A stretch of 64,000 nucleotides of DNA from assembly GCF_017875275.1 (NCBI RefSeq), contig NZ_JAGGML010000001.1, positions 4,361,001 to 4,425,000 on the forward strand, given 5' to 3'. Made by a program: the position numbers and the translations under genes. Origin of the DNA: Xanthobacter flavus (GTDB taxonomy: Bacteria; Pseudomonadota; Alphaproteobacteria; Rhizobiales; Xanthobacteraceae). The notes below the pieces were generated by a model, which was not told where the DNA came from, made no database searches, and saw only the letters and a program-made list of their open reading frames with translations. This document shows, piece after piece, positions 1 to 7,820 of this stretch (position 1 is its first letter; each line of letters starts with the position of its first letter).

Positions 1-723
1 TGGCTCAACCGCATGACCCAGTTCAAGGAGAAGGCCGGCAAGGACCGCGAGAACGCTTCCGTGGGCCTGTTCGCCTACCCGACCCTGATGGCTGCCGACA
101 TCCTGCTCTATCGCGCCACCCATGTACCGGTGGGCGACGACCAGAAGCAGCATCTGGAGCTGACCCGCGATATCGCCCAGAAGTTCAACACGGACTTTGC
201 CCCCTCCATCGCCGCCAACGGGCATGGCGAGGGCTATTTCCCCATCACCGAGCCGCTCATCGCCGGGCCGGCGACGCGGGTGATGAGCCTGCGCGACGGC
301 TCCAAGAAGATGTCGAAGTCGGAGCCCTCGGACTTCTCCCGCATCAACCTCACCGACGATGCCGACGCCATCGCCGGCAAGGTGCGCCGGGCCAAGACCG
401 ATCCCGAGCCTCTGCCTTCCGAGGAGGAGGGGCTCAAGGGCCGACCGGAGGCGGATAACCTCGTCGGCATCTTCGCGGCCCTCTCCGACACCACCAAGGC
501 GCAGGTGCTGGTGGAGTATGGCAACGCGCAGTTCTCGGCGTTCAAGGCGGCGCTGGTGGATCTTGCTGTCGCGAAGCTCGGCCCCATCGGCACCGAGATG
601 CAGCGCCTGATGGCCGATCCCGCCGCCATCGACGCCATTCTGATCGATGGCGCCGACCGCGCGCGGGTGATCGCGGACCAGACCCTGCGCGACGTGAAGG
701 ACATCGTCGGCATGGTGCGCTGA
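1..723 (+). CDS. trpS: Tryptophanyl-tRNA synthetase, C-terminal part (cut by window edge)
   Basis: The reading frame is open from base 1, so the 5' end lies outside the window; about 240 residues remain of a protein normally near 330-350. The enzyme charges tRNA-Trp with tryptophan in the cytoplasm. The fragment holds the [11 protein letters not shown] segment, typical of the Trp-binding part of the class Ic Rossmann fold, and the KMSKS loop ([10 protein letters not shown], fragment residues about 102-111) that stabilises the ATP transition state. The HIGH motif lies upstream of the window. The gene ends 83 bp before ubiG on the same strand. A 9-bp GC stem-loop lies just after the stop. Confidence 0.97.
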   Translation, partial: WLNRMTQFKEKAGKDRENASVGLFAYPTLMAADILLYRATHVPVGDDQKQHLELTRDIAQKFNTDFAPSIAANGHGEGYFPITEPLIAGPATRVMSLRDGSKKMSKSEPSDFSRINLTDDADAIAGKVRRAKTDPEPLPSEEEGLKGRPEADNLVGIFAALSDTTKAQVLVEYGNAQFSAFKAALVDLAVAKLGPIGTEMQRLMADPAAIDAILIDGADRARVIADQTLRDVKDIVGMVR

Positions 724-732
724 CCGGGACTG

Positions 733-756
733 CCGGCGCGGCCTTGCCCGCGCCGG
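733..756 (+). terminator. Stem-loop after trpS, possible weak terminator
   Basis: A perfect 9-bp inverted repeat (ccggcgcgg / ccgcgccgg) with a 6-nt loop begins 9 bp after the trpS stop. No T-run follows, so it may be an intrinsic pause or mRNA 3' end rather than a strong terminator. Confidence 0.35.
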
Positions 757-805
757 ATGCGGCGCCTAAGTGTGGGGCATGTTGCCCGCCGCAGAGGAGG
801 CCGTG

Positions 806-1549
806 ATGCCGCAGATGAACGCCACGGTTGACCCGGAAGAGGTCTCCCGCTTCGATGCGCTCGGGGCCCAGTGGTGGGACGTGAAGGGCAAGATGGCGCC
901 GCTGCACGCCATGAACCCCGCGCGCCTCGCCTTCCTGCGCGACACGCTGGTGCGCCATTTCTCCCGTGACGCCCGCTCGCTTCGCCCGCTGAAGGGCCTC
1001 ACCCTCCTCGATATCGGCTGCGGCGGTGGGCTCCTGAGCGAGCCGCTCTCCCGCATGGGCGCGGACGTGACCGGCATCGATCCCGCCCCCGGCAATGTGG
1101 ACATCGCCCGCGCCCATGCCGCCCAGTCGGGTCTCACGGTGACCTACGAGGCGGAGACGGCCGAGGTGCTGGCCGAGCGCGGCGTGCGCTTCGATGTGGT
1201 GGTGGCGCTGGAGGTGGTGGAGCATGTGGCCGATGTCGGCCTGTTCGTGCGCACCGCCGGGCGTCTGGTGGCGGAGGGCGGCGTGCTGGTGCTCTCCACG
1301 CTCAACCGCACGCCCAAGAGCTTCGCCCTCGCCATCGTCGGTGCCGAATATGTCCTGCGCTGGCTGCCGCCCGGGACCCATCGCTGGGAGAAGTTCGTGA
1401 CGCCGGAGGAACTGGAGGCGACGCTCGCCGCAGCCGGCTTCACCGCGCGGGAGAAGGTGGGCCTCGCCTACGAGCCCTTCTCCGGGGATTTCCGGCTGAC
1501 GGAGGACCTGTCGGTCAACTATTTCATGGTGGCCGAGCGCGAGGCCTGA
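806..1549 (+). CDS. ubiG: Ubiquinone biosynthesis O-methyltransferase UbiG
   Basis: A 247-residue SAM-dependent methyltransferase that performs both O-methylations of the ubiquinone ring (polyprenyl-catechol and demethylubiquinol steps). The N-terminus TVDPEEVSRFDALGAQWWD and the segment MAPLHAMNPARL are hallmarks of UbiG. SAM motif I is LLDIGCGGGLLSEPL (about residues 69-83), and the acidic loop VTGIDPAPGNVDIA follows. I chose the ATG at 806 because AGGAGG lies 5 bp upstream and family members start just before TVDP; an in-frame GTG at 770 would add 12 unlikely residues. It stands alone, 83 bp after trpS and convergent with the DUF1178 gene. Confidence 0.95.
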   Translation: MPQMNATVDPEEVSRFDALGAQWWDVKGKMAPLHAMNPARLAFLRDTLVRHFSRDARSLRPLKGLTLLDIGCGGGLLSEPLSRMGADVTGIDPAPGNVDIARAHAAQSGLTVTYEAETAEVLAERGVRFDVVVALEVVEHVADVGLFVRTAGRLVAEGGVLVLSTLNRTPKSFALAIVGAEYVLRWLPPGTHRWEKFVTPEELEATLAAAGFTAREKVGLAYEPFSGDFRLTEDLSVNYFMVAEREA

Positions 1550-1552
1550 GCC

Positions 1553-2053
1553 TCAGTTCCGATCTTCCGGCAACACGGGCAGAGGGAATATCTCCACCTC
1601 GTCCTCGTGCAGCGCCTTGACCTCGTCCACCGTCGCCTCGCCGCGGATAGGGCGGTGCTCGATCTCGCCATCATGCATCTTGCGAGCGAGGTCGGCGAAG
1701 CTGTCGCCCACATAGTCGGAGTTGGCGACGATGTGGTCGCGCAACTGGCGCATGAGTGTGCGCAGTTCGCCGTCGGGCCGGGCCATCATCGGCACTGGCG
1801 TGCCCTCCACGGCGGGCCCTCCGACCGGCGCGCCTGCCAATGCGCTCCCGGACTCCGCCGCAGGCTCCTGCGCCGGCCCACCCTTGTCCGTGCGCGCGAC
1901 GGAGGGCGCCATCACGGCCTTGTCCACCTGCGCCGAATTGCAGGTGGGACAGGTGACGAGGCCGCGGCCCCGCTGGGTGTCGTAGCTGGCGGATGACGGA
2001 AACCAGCTTTCGAACTCGTGGCCGTCGTCGCACTTGAGGGTGTAGCGGATCAT
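1553..2053 (-). CDS. DUF1178 family protein
   Basis: A 166-residue protein beginning MIRYTLKCDDGHEFESWF, the signature of the alphaproteobacterial DUF1178 family. Cysteines in KCDDGHEF and TCPTCNS could form a zinc ribbon; that is inference from their spacing. The central part (about residues 60-90) is Ala/Pro/Gly-rich and probably disordered. Its ATG overlaps the stop of the upstream amidase gene (ATGA), and no good ribosome-binding site of its own is visible, so translational coupling is likely. The function of the family is not known to me. Confidence 0.85.
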   Translation of the reverse strand: MIRYTLKCDDGHEFESWFPSSASYDTQRGRGLVTCPTCNSAQVDKAVMAPSVARTDKGGPAQEPAAESGSALAGAPVGGPAVEGTPVPMMARPDGELRTLMRQLRDHIVANSDYVGDSFADLARKMHDGEIEHRPIRGEATVDEVKALHEDEVEIFPLPVLPEDRN

Positions 2054-2967
2054 GAGGAGGCACGCACCACGTGGAGGTGGCCGATCTGTCCCGGCTCCGC
2101 GATCTCGAACCGGCGGCCGTTGGCGAGGGACGGCACGCGCGCCCGGGCGGCGGCGACTTCCGCCATGTCGATCTCGGCCAGGATGACCCCCGGATCGGTG
2201 CCGCCTTCGGCGATGACACGGCCCCAGGGGTCCACGACCAGCGAATGGCCGTAGGTGTCGCGACCATTCTCGTGCCGTCCGCCCTGGGCGGCGGCGAGGA
2301 CATAGGCGCCGTTCTCGATGGCGCGGGCGCGCAGCAGCACGTGCCAGTGGGCCTCGCCCGTGGGCCGGGTGAAGGCTGAGGGCACGGTGAGCACCTTGGC
2401 GCCGCCTTCCGCGAGCGCCCGGTAGAGCGAGGGAAAGCGCAAATCGTAGCAGATGGTCATGCCGAGGCGGATGCCGTCCACGTCGGTCAGGATGGCGCGC
2501 TCGCCGGGCCGGTAGGCGTTCGACTCGCGGTAGCTTTCGCCATTGCCGAGGTCCACGTCGAACATATGGATCTTGTCGTAGCGGGCGCTGATCTCGCCGT
2601 CCGGGTCGATGACGAAGCCGCGGTTGACGGCCTTCGCGTCGGAGACCTTGAGGGCGAGCGAACCAATATGCAGGGTGATGCCCAGTTCGCGCGTCAGTTG
2701 CCGCAGGGAGGCGAGGGTGGCGTCGGAGCCTTCGTCCTGTAGCTTCTCGAACAGGACCTTGCGGTCCAGCTCCATGATGTTGGTGACTTCGGGCGTCTGG
2801 ACGTATTGCGCACCGTCGCGCGCCGCCTCGCGGATGAGGGCGGCGGCGGCATCGAGGTTCGCCGCCGGCTCGCGGCCGCTGCGCAGCTGGACCAGGCCAA
2901 CGCGGAGCGTCGAGCCCATGCGTGGTTCAGACGCGGAATTGGCCGGAGTCGGTTCCGAGGGGGTCAT
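2050..2967 (-). CDS. Carbon-nitrogen hydrolase (Nit/nitrilase superfamily amidase)
   Basis: A protein of about 305 residues of the nitrilase fold. The Glu-Lys-Cys catalytic set fits EVTNIM (Glu after the first strand), RYDKIHMFDVD (Lys) and GMTICYDLRFPSLYR (nucleophilic Cys). The closest named relatives by motif are Nit1/NIT2-type omega-amidases or deaminated-glutathione amidase, which hydrolyse alpha-ketoglutaramate-like substrates. I prefer the ATG at 2967 (MTPSEPTP); the ATG at 2919 (MGSTLRVGL) is closer to the conserved core and is an alternative. Order on the strand is ComF, glutaredoxin, amidase, DUF1178. A role beside glutaredoxin in repair of deaminated glutathione is suggested by context only. 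Confidence 0.9.
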   Translation of the reverse strand: MTPSEPTPANSASEPRMGSTLRVGLVQLRSGREPAANLDAAAALIREAARDGAQYVQTPEVTNIMELDRKVLFEKLQDEGSDATLASLRQLTRELGITLHIGSLALKVSDAKAVNRGFVIDPDGEISARYDKIHMFDVDLGNGESYRESNAYRPGERAILTDVDGIRLGMTICYDLRFPSLYRALAEGGAKVLTVPSAFTRPTGEAHWHVLLRARAIENGAYVLAAAQGGRHENGRDTYGHSLVVDPWGRVIAEGGTDPGVILAEIDMAEVAAARARVPSLANGRRFEIAEPGQIGHLHVVRASS

Positions 2968-3111
2968 GGGGCTTGCTCTTTCGCTGCCGCCGGAGCCAGG
3001 ATCGCCGTATCGCGCCCGGCACGGCGCGACATCAGACAGATAGGCTCTTCCCAGCGAGAATGCACGGGTCGGCCGTCGGCCTGCCCCGCGCAATGTTTCC
3101 CGGGACCGCCA

Positions 3112-3369
3112 TCAAGCCGCCAGTACGTCCAGCCGGCCGGCCTCCTCGAGGGCATAGAGATCGTCGCAGCCGCCCACATGGGTCTCGCCGATGAAAATCT
3201 GCGGCACGGACGTGCGGCCATTGGCGCGCCGGATCATCTCCTGCTGGCCTTCGGCGTCGGTGGTGACGTCGAGTTCGGTGAAGGTCAAGCCTTTGCGCCG
3301 CAGCAATTCCTTGGCGGAATGGCAATAGGGGCACCAGCTCTTGGTATAGATCTCGATGGGTTTCATCAT
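3112..3369 (-). CDS. grxC: Glutaredoxin 3 (GrxC-type)
   Basis: An 85-residue dithiol glutaredoxin. KPIEIYTKSWCPYC carries the CPYC redox centre near residue 14, and TSVPQIFIG holds the cis-proline that contacts glutathione, followed by HVGGCDDLYALE. It reduces protein and glutathione mixed disulfides in the cytoplasm. Two adjacent ATG codons (3369 and 3366) could start translation; both give the usual length of the GrxC family. A longer in-frame start at 3423 would add Arg/Pro-rich residues not expected in the family. It lies between comF and the amidase on the same strand. Confidence 0.95.
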   Translation of the reverse strand: MMKPIEIYTKSWCPYCHSAKELLRRKGLTFTELDVTTDAEGQQEMIRRANGRTSVPQIFIGETHVGGCDDLYALEEAGRLDVLAA

Positions 3370-3429
3370 GTCACGACAGGTAGGACGGCCAGGGGGCGTG
3401 CCGTCACGAAAGCGTCGTATCATAAGGGG

Positions 3430-4221
3430 TCAGCCGAATTCGACAACCCGCGCGAACGTCAGCGCGTCAACGCCTGCCGCGCCCGCCCGCCGCAGTGCGA
3501 GGGCGCAGACATCAAGCGTCGCGCCGGTCGTGTAGACATCGTCCACCAGAAGCACGCGCCGGCCCTCGATCCTGTGGGTGGCGCTCTGCTGCACCGCGAA
3601 GGCACCGGCGACATTGGCACGACGCGCGGCGCGGCCCAGCGCCGTCTGCGAGGGCGTTCGGCGTCGGCGCACCAGCGCGGTCGAATCCACCTTGAGGCCG
3701 GTTGCCGCCCCGATGTGCCGGGCGAGCAGCGCCGCTTGGTTGAACTTGCGCCGCCACAGCCTGAGCGGATGGAGCGGCACCGGCACGATGATCTCCGCCG
3801 TGGCGGTGAGGTCCGTGCCGGCCTGCAGCATCATCCGGGCCATGGGCGCGGCGAGGTCGAGACGGTCGGCATATTTCAGCTTGTGGACGAGGCCGCGGGC
3901 CACGTCGTCGAAGGTCACCGCCGCGCGTGCGCGATCATAGGCCGGCGGATCGGCGAGGGCCTCGGCGGAAACCCACCCATCGCCGAACACGCGGTCGGGA
4001 TCGTGGCTGAACGGCGCGCCCGTCCGCTCGCAATAGGGCCGGCTGATGAAGGAGAGCCTGCCCCAGCACGGGCCGCACAATCCCCCCGCCGCGCCGGTGA
4101 TGTCGCCGCAGGCGATGCAGGTGGGCGGAAGGGCGAGGCCGAGCAGAGCGGAACCGAGGCCGCGTGCGGCGGCGCCCGCCCGGCCGATCCGCTCCGAAAT
4201 GCCCGCCGCTGAAAGCCCCAT
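3430..4221 (-). CDS. ComF family protein (phosphoribosyltransferase fold)
   Basis: A 263-residue ComF/GntX homologue. An N-terminal zinc-finger-like segment (CIACGDITGAAGGLCGPCW) is followed by YCERTGAPF and a C-terminal type I PRTase domain with the PRPP-binding loop RVLLVDDVYTTGATL. Family members are linked to DNA uptake in competent bacteria, but no other competence genes are in the window, so the role here is open. It ends 60 bp upstream of the glutaredoxin start and probably shares its transcript. Confidence 0.9.
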   Translation of the reverse strand: MGLSAAGISERIGRAGAAARGLGSALLGLALPPTCIACGDITGAAGGLCGPCWGRLSFISRPYCERTGAPFSHDPDRVFGDGWVSAEALADPPAYDRARAAVTFDDVARGLVHKLKYADRLDLAAPMARMMLQAGTDLTATAEIIVPVPLHPLRLWRRKFNQAALLARHIGAATGLKVDSTALVRRRRTPSQTALGRAARRANVAGAFAVQQSATHRIEGRRVLLVDDVYTTGATLDVCALALRRAGAAGVDALTFARVVEFG

Positions 4222-4277
4222 GACCGCCCCCGGATCGATCTTCCGTCCGCGGGCGGTGCCTGTAAAGCCGGGCTATT

Positions 4278-6827
4278 TCAGCGCGGCGTGAAGGTCCGCA
4301 GCAGCAGGGCGTTGGCGATGACGCTGACCGAGGAGAGCGCCATGGCCGCCGCCGCCACCATGGGCGACAGGAGCAGGCCGAGGCTTGGATAGAGCACGCC
4401 GGCCGCGATCGGCACGCCGGCCGCATTGTAGAGGAAGGCGAACAGCAGGTTGCGGCGGATGTTGGCCATGGTGGCTCGGGACAGGGCGCGGGCATGGGCG
4501 ATGCCGGCGAGGTCACCCTTGAGCAGGGTGATGCCCGCGCTTTCCATGGCGATGTCCGTGCCCGTGCCCATGGCGATGCCCACATCCGCAACGGCAAGGG
4601 CGGGGGCGTCGTTCACGCCATCGCCGGCCATGGCAACCACATGGCCTTCCTTGCGCAGCCGTTCCACCACCTCGGCCTTGCGGGCGGGCAGAACCTCCGC
4701 CTCCACCTCGGTGATGCCGAGGCGCTTGGCCACGGCCAGAGCCGTGGTGCGGTTGTCTCCGGTGAGCATGACCACACGCACGCCATCCTGCTGGAGGCGC
4801 TTCAGCGCGGCCTCGGTCGTATCCTTCACGGGATCGGCGATGGCGACGAGGCCGGCGGCCTTGCCGTCGATGGCGACGAACACCGCCGTCGCGCCTTCGC
4901 GGCGGAAACTCTCGGCAACTGCCGTCTGGTGATCGGTGTGAACACCGATCTCACTCATGAAGGCGGCATGGCCCACGGCAACGACATGCCCTTCCACCTG
5001 CCCGACGATGCCCTTGCCGGCTGGGCTCTCGACCCCGGTCGGCTCGGATGTGACGAGCTCGCGCGCTGAAGCCTCATGCACGATGGCGGCGCCGAGCGGG
5101 TGCTCGCTCGACCGCTCCAGCGCGGCGGCAAGGCGCAGCACCTCGCTTTCGTCGCGACCGTTGAAGGCGCGCACGGCGATCACCTTGGGCTTGCCCACGG
5201 TGAGGGTGCCGGTCTTGTCCACCACCACCGCGTCCACTTTTTCCATGCGCTCCAGCGCTTCGGCGTTGCGCACCAGCACGCCGAGCTGGGCGCCGCGGCC
5301 GACGCCCACCATCACCGACATGGGGGTGGCGAGGCCGAGGGCGCAGGGACAGGCGATGATGAGCACACTCACGGCCGCCATCAGCGCGAAGGTGAGCCGG
5401 GGCTCGGGGCCAACCGCCATCCACACTGCGAAGGCAATAACGGCGGCGGCGAACACCAGCGGCACGAACCAGCCGGAGACCTGATCCGCCAGCCGCTGGA
5501 TCGGCGCGCGCGAGCGCTGCGCCTGCGCCACCATCTGCACGATCTGGGAGAGGAGGGTGTCGCTGCCCACCTTCTCCGCCTTCATGGTGAAGACGCCGGA
5601 GGCGTTGACCGTGCCGCCGATCACCTTCTCGCCGGGTTCGCGGGAGACGGGCAGCGACTCGCCCGTGACGAGGCTTTCATCCACCACGGCGCGGCCGTCT
5701 GCCACCGTGCCGTCCACCGGCACCTTCTCGCCGGGGCGCACGCGCAGGCGGTCGCCGGGGGCGACGAGGCCGAGGTCGATGGTCTCGTCCGAGCCATCGG
5801 CCCGGATGCGCAGCGCGGTCTTGGGGGCGAGGGAGAGCAAGGCCTTGATCGCGCTCGATGTCTGGTCGCGGGCCCGCAGCTCCAGCACCTGCCCGAGCGC
5901 GACCAGCACCGTGATGACCGCCGCCGCCTCGAAATAGACCGGAACGCCGCCGCCATGGGCGTGGAAATCGTGCGGGAACAGGCCGGGCGCGAAAGTTCCC
6001 ACCAGCGAATAGAGATAGGCCACCCCCGTGCCCATGGCGATGAGGGTGAACATGTTGAGATGCCGCGTCTTCAGCGACAGCCAGCCGCGCTGGAGGAAAG
6101 GCCAGCCCACCCAAAGCACCACGGGCGTCGCGAGGGCGAACTGCACATAGTTCGACATCTGCTGCGGCAGCGGCGACCAGCCGAAGAGGTGGCTGCCCAT
6201 CTCCAGCACGAAGACGGGAAGTGTCAGGGCGAGGCCGATCCAGAAGCGGCGGGTCATGTCCACCAGCTCGTGGTTCGGTCCGTCGTCGAGGGTGACCACC
6301 TCCGGCTCCAGCGCCATGCCGCAGATGGGGCAGGTGCCCGGCCCGATCTGCCGGATCTCCGGGTCCATGGGGCAGGTGTAGATGGTGCCGGCCGCCACCT
6401 CGACGGGCGGCGGCGGGGCGCTTCCGCCCACGTAGCGCACCGGATCGGCCTTGAACTTGGTTTCGCAGGAGGAGGAGCAGAAGAAATAGGGCTTCTTCTC
6501 GTGCCGGGCAGAATATTTCGCCGAGCCGGGGGACACCATCATCCCGCACACGGGGTCCTTCACGGGCGCCAGATAAGTCTCGGGCGCGGCCTCGAACTTG
6601 GTCTTGCAGCCGTTGCAGCAGAAGAAATAGGTCCGCCCCTCATGCTCCGTCGTGGGCTTGCCGGCGGCCGGGTCGGTCTTAACGTCCATGCCGCAGACGG
6701 GATCCTTCACCGTCTCGGGCAGCACCGGCCTGGCGGCGGCCGACAGGTCGAGCGGGGGCGGGGCCTTGCCGCCGCAGCAATCGCCGCCGTGGGAGGAATG
6801 GTCGTGCGATGAATGATCCTGTGCCAT
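4278..6827 (-). CDS. Copper-translocating P1B-type ATPase with two YHS domains
   Basis: An 849-residue heavy-metal exporter. From the N-terminus there are His/Cys-rich segments ([16 protein letters not shown]), two YHS metal-binding domains (about 40-86 and 89-133, each with VKDPVCGM and FFC), a heavy-metal-binding segment with YTCPMDP and CPICGM (about 150-176), then the transmembrane core. Catalytic landmarks are TGES (about 388), the transport motif CPC (about 493-495, the Cu(I) class), DKTGTLT with the phosphorylated Asp near 537, and [10 protein letters not shown]. The start at 6827 gives MAQDHSS; an upstream ATG at 6866 would run into the promoter region. It is divergent from a CsoR-type repressor and probably controlled by it. 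Tandem YHS domains in place of HMA domains are notable. Confidence 0.96.
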   Translation of the reverse strand: MAQDHSSHDHSSHGGDCCGGKAPPPLDLSAAARPVLPETVKDPVCGMDVKTDPAAGKPTTEHEGRTYFFCCNGCKTKFEAAPETYLAPVKDPVCGMMVSPGSAKYSARHEKKPYFFCSSSCETKFKADPVRYVGGSAPPPPVEVAAGTIYTCPMDPEIRQIGPGTCPICGMALEPEVVTLDDGPNHELVDMTRRFWIGLALTLPVFVLEMGSHLFGWSPLPQQMSNYVQFALATPVVLWVGWPFLQRGWLSLKTRHLNMFTLIAMGTGVAYLYSLVGTFAPGLFPHDFHAHGGGVPVYFEAAAVITVLVALGQVLELRARDQTSSAIKALLSLAPKTALRIRADGSDETIDLGLVAPGDRLRVRPGEKVPVDGTVADGRAVVDESLVTGESLPVSREPGEKVIGGTVNASGVFTMKAEKVGSDTLLSQIVQMVAQAQRSRAPIQRLADQVSGWFVPLVFAAAVIAFAVWMAVGPEPRLTFALMAAVSVLIIACPCALGLATPMSVMVGVGRGAQLGVLVRNAEALERMEKVDAVVVDKTGTLTVGKPKVIAVRAFNGRDESEVLRLAAALERSSEHPLGAAIVHEASARELVTSEPTGVESPAGKGIVGQVEGHVVAVGHAAFMSEIGVHTDHQTAVAESFRREGATAVFVAIDGKAAGLVAIADPVKDTTEAALKRLQQDGVRVVMLTGDNRTTALAVAKRLGITEVEAEVLPARKAEVVERLRKEGHVVAMAGDGVNDAPALAVADVGIAMGTGTDIAMESAGITLLKGDLAGIAHARALSRATMANIRRNLLFAFLYNAAGVPIAAGVLYPSLGLLLSPMVAAAAMALSSVSVIANALLLRTFTPR

Positions 6828-6907
6828 GGCGGCTCCGCAAATCCGGCTGCCAGCGTTAGGCCGCATCAGGGCAGGTGGCCTTGCGCTGGCTCATGTTCAA
6901 GGCAGCA

Positions 6908-6926
6908 ATAAACCCCCTGGGGGTAT
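6908..6926. promoter_or_regulatory. CsoR-type operator candidate 1
   Basis: The sequence ACCCCCTGGGGGT at 6912-6924 is a near-perfect palindrome with A/T flanks (6908-6926). This G-tract dyad pattern is typical of operators bound by CsoR/RcnR-family repressors. It lies in the gap between the ATPase start (6827) and the repressor start (6968), so it can act on either promoter. Confidence 0.75.
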
Positions 6927-6940
6927 CTCTCTTGTCCAAT

Positions 6941-6957
6941 ATACCCATGGGGGGTAT
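6941..6957. promoter_or_regulatory. CsoR-type operator candidate 2
   Basis: ATACCCATGGGGGGTAT is a second G-tract pseudopalindrome (ATACCC-n5-GGGTAT), about three helical turns from the first and 11 bp before the repressor ATG. It could mediate autorepression of the regulator. Confidence 0.75.
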
Positions 6958-6967
6958 AAGGCAAGCC

Positions 6968-7243
6968 ATGCGCAGCCCGACCAAAGAACAAGTCCAGAAG
7001 CGCCTGAGCCGCATCGAGGGCCAGGTGCGCGGCCTCTCCCGCATGGTGGAGGAGGATCGCTACTGCATCGACATCATCACCCAGCTCTCCGCCGTCCGCG
7101 CCGCCTTGCGGCGGGTGGAGGAAGAGGTGCTGAAGGATCATGTGGGCCATTGCGTCGAGCACGCCATCCGCTCCGGCGACGCGGAGGACCAGCGCCGCAA
7201 AGTGGCCGAGCTGATGGAGGTCATCGTCCGCAGCGAGCGGTGA
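6968..7243 (+). CDS. csoR: CsoR/RcnR family metal-sensing repressor
   Basis: A 91-residue all-helical repressor of the CsoR/FrmR family (KRLSRIEGQVRGLSRMVEEDRYCIDIITQLSAVR...). The conserved Cys in RYCIDI and the downstream HVGHC segment supply the Cys-His-Cys ligand set of Cu(I) sensors. When metal binds, the protein releases DNA. I chose the ATG at 6968; the upstream ATG at 6875 would translate through both operator palindromes. Divergent transcription from the copper ATPase supports a copper-efflux switch. That the signal is Cu(I) rather than Ni/Co is inferred from the neighbour's CPC motif. Confidence 0.93.
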   Translation: MRSPTKEQVQKRLSRIEGQVRGLSRMVEEDRYCIDIITQLSAVRAALRRVEEEVLKDHVGHCVEHAIRSGDAEDQRRKVAELMEVIVRSER

Positions 7244-7252
7244 GGGCCGGAC

Positions 7253-7804
7253 TCAGGTCCGCTCGATGAAGGTCAGCTCGCTCTCGTCGTAGGCGCGCCG
7301 CTCGATCTCGCGGAAGCCGTCGGGCGTGACGAACAGGCCGGTACGTTCCTCGACGATCAGCAGGGCATCCGCCGTCAGCCAGCCGCCCTCGACCGCCGCC
7401 ACGATTGCCTGCTCGGCGAGGCCCTTGCCATAGGGCGGATCGCAGAAGGCGAGCCCATAAGGCTCTCCTGGTCCCATTTCGCCGAGGCGGGTCGCGTCGC
7501 GGCGGAAGACCTTGGTGACGCCGGTGAGGCCGAGCGCCTCCACATTGTCGCGGATGAGGCCCCGCGCCTCCGCCGCCTCCTCCACGAACAGCGCGAAGCG
7601 CGCCCCCCGCGACAGGGCCTCGATGCCCAGCGCGCCGGTGCCGGCGAACAGGTCGAGCACGCGCGCGCCCTCGGACGGGTCGCCATAGGCATGAGCGAGC
7701 ACGTTGAACAGGCTCTCGCGCAGCCGGTCGGAGGTCGGCCGCGTGAGGCTGGAAGACGGGCCTTTCAGAGCCCGTCCCTTGAGGCGGCCGCCCACGATGC
7801 GCAT
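7253..7804 (-). CDS. rsmD: 16S rRNA (guanine(966)-N(2))-methyltransferase RsmD
   Basis: A 183-residue SAM-dependent methyltransferase that modifies G966 of 16S rRNA. It starts MRIVGGRLKGRAL, includes TRPTSDRLRESLFNVL, SAM motif I VLDLFAGTGALGIEALSRG (near residues 49-67) and the catalytic DPPYGKG motif. Length and order of motifs match the family. It follows the pseudouridine synthase gene on the same strand with a 16-bp gap, so two ribosome-maturation genes are probably co-transcribed. Confidence 0.95.
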   Translation of the reverse strand: MRIVGGRLKGRALKGPSSSLTRPTSDRLRESLFNVLAHAYGDPSEGARVLDLFAGTGALGIEALSRGARFALFVEEAAEARGLIRDNVEALGLTGVTKVFRRDATRLGEMGPGEPYGLAFCDPPYGKGLAEQAIVAAVEGGWLTADALLIVEERTGLFVTPDGFREIERRAYDESELTFIERT

Positions 7805-7820
7805 GGGTCAGAAGCCTGTG

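Noticed and set aside
2919-2967. ATG at 2919 as the nitrilase-family start
   Set aside because: Possible, but it has no better ribosome-binding site than 2967; left as an alternative.
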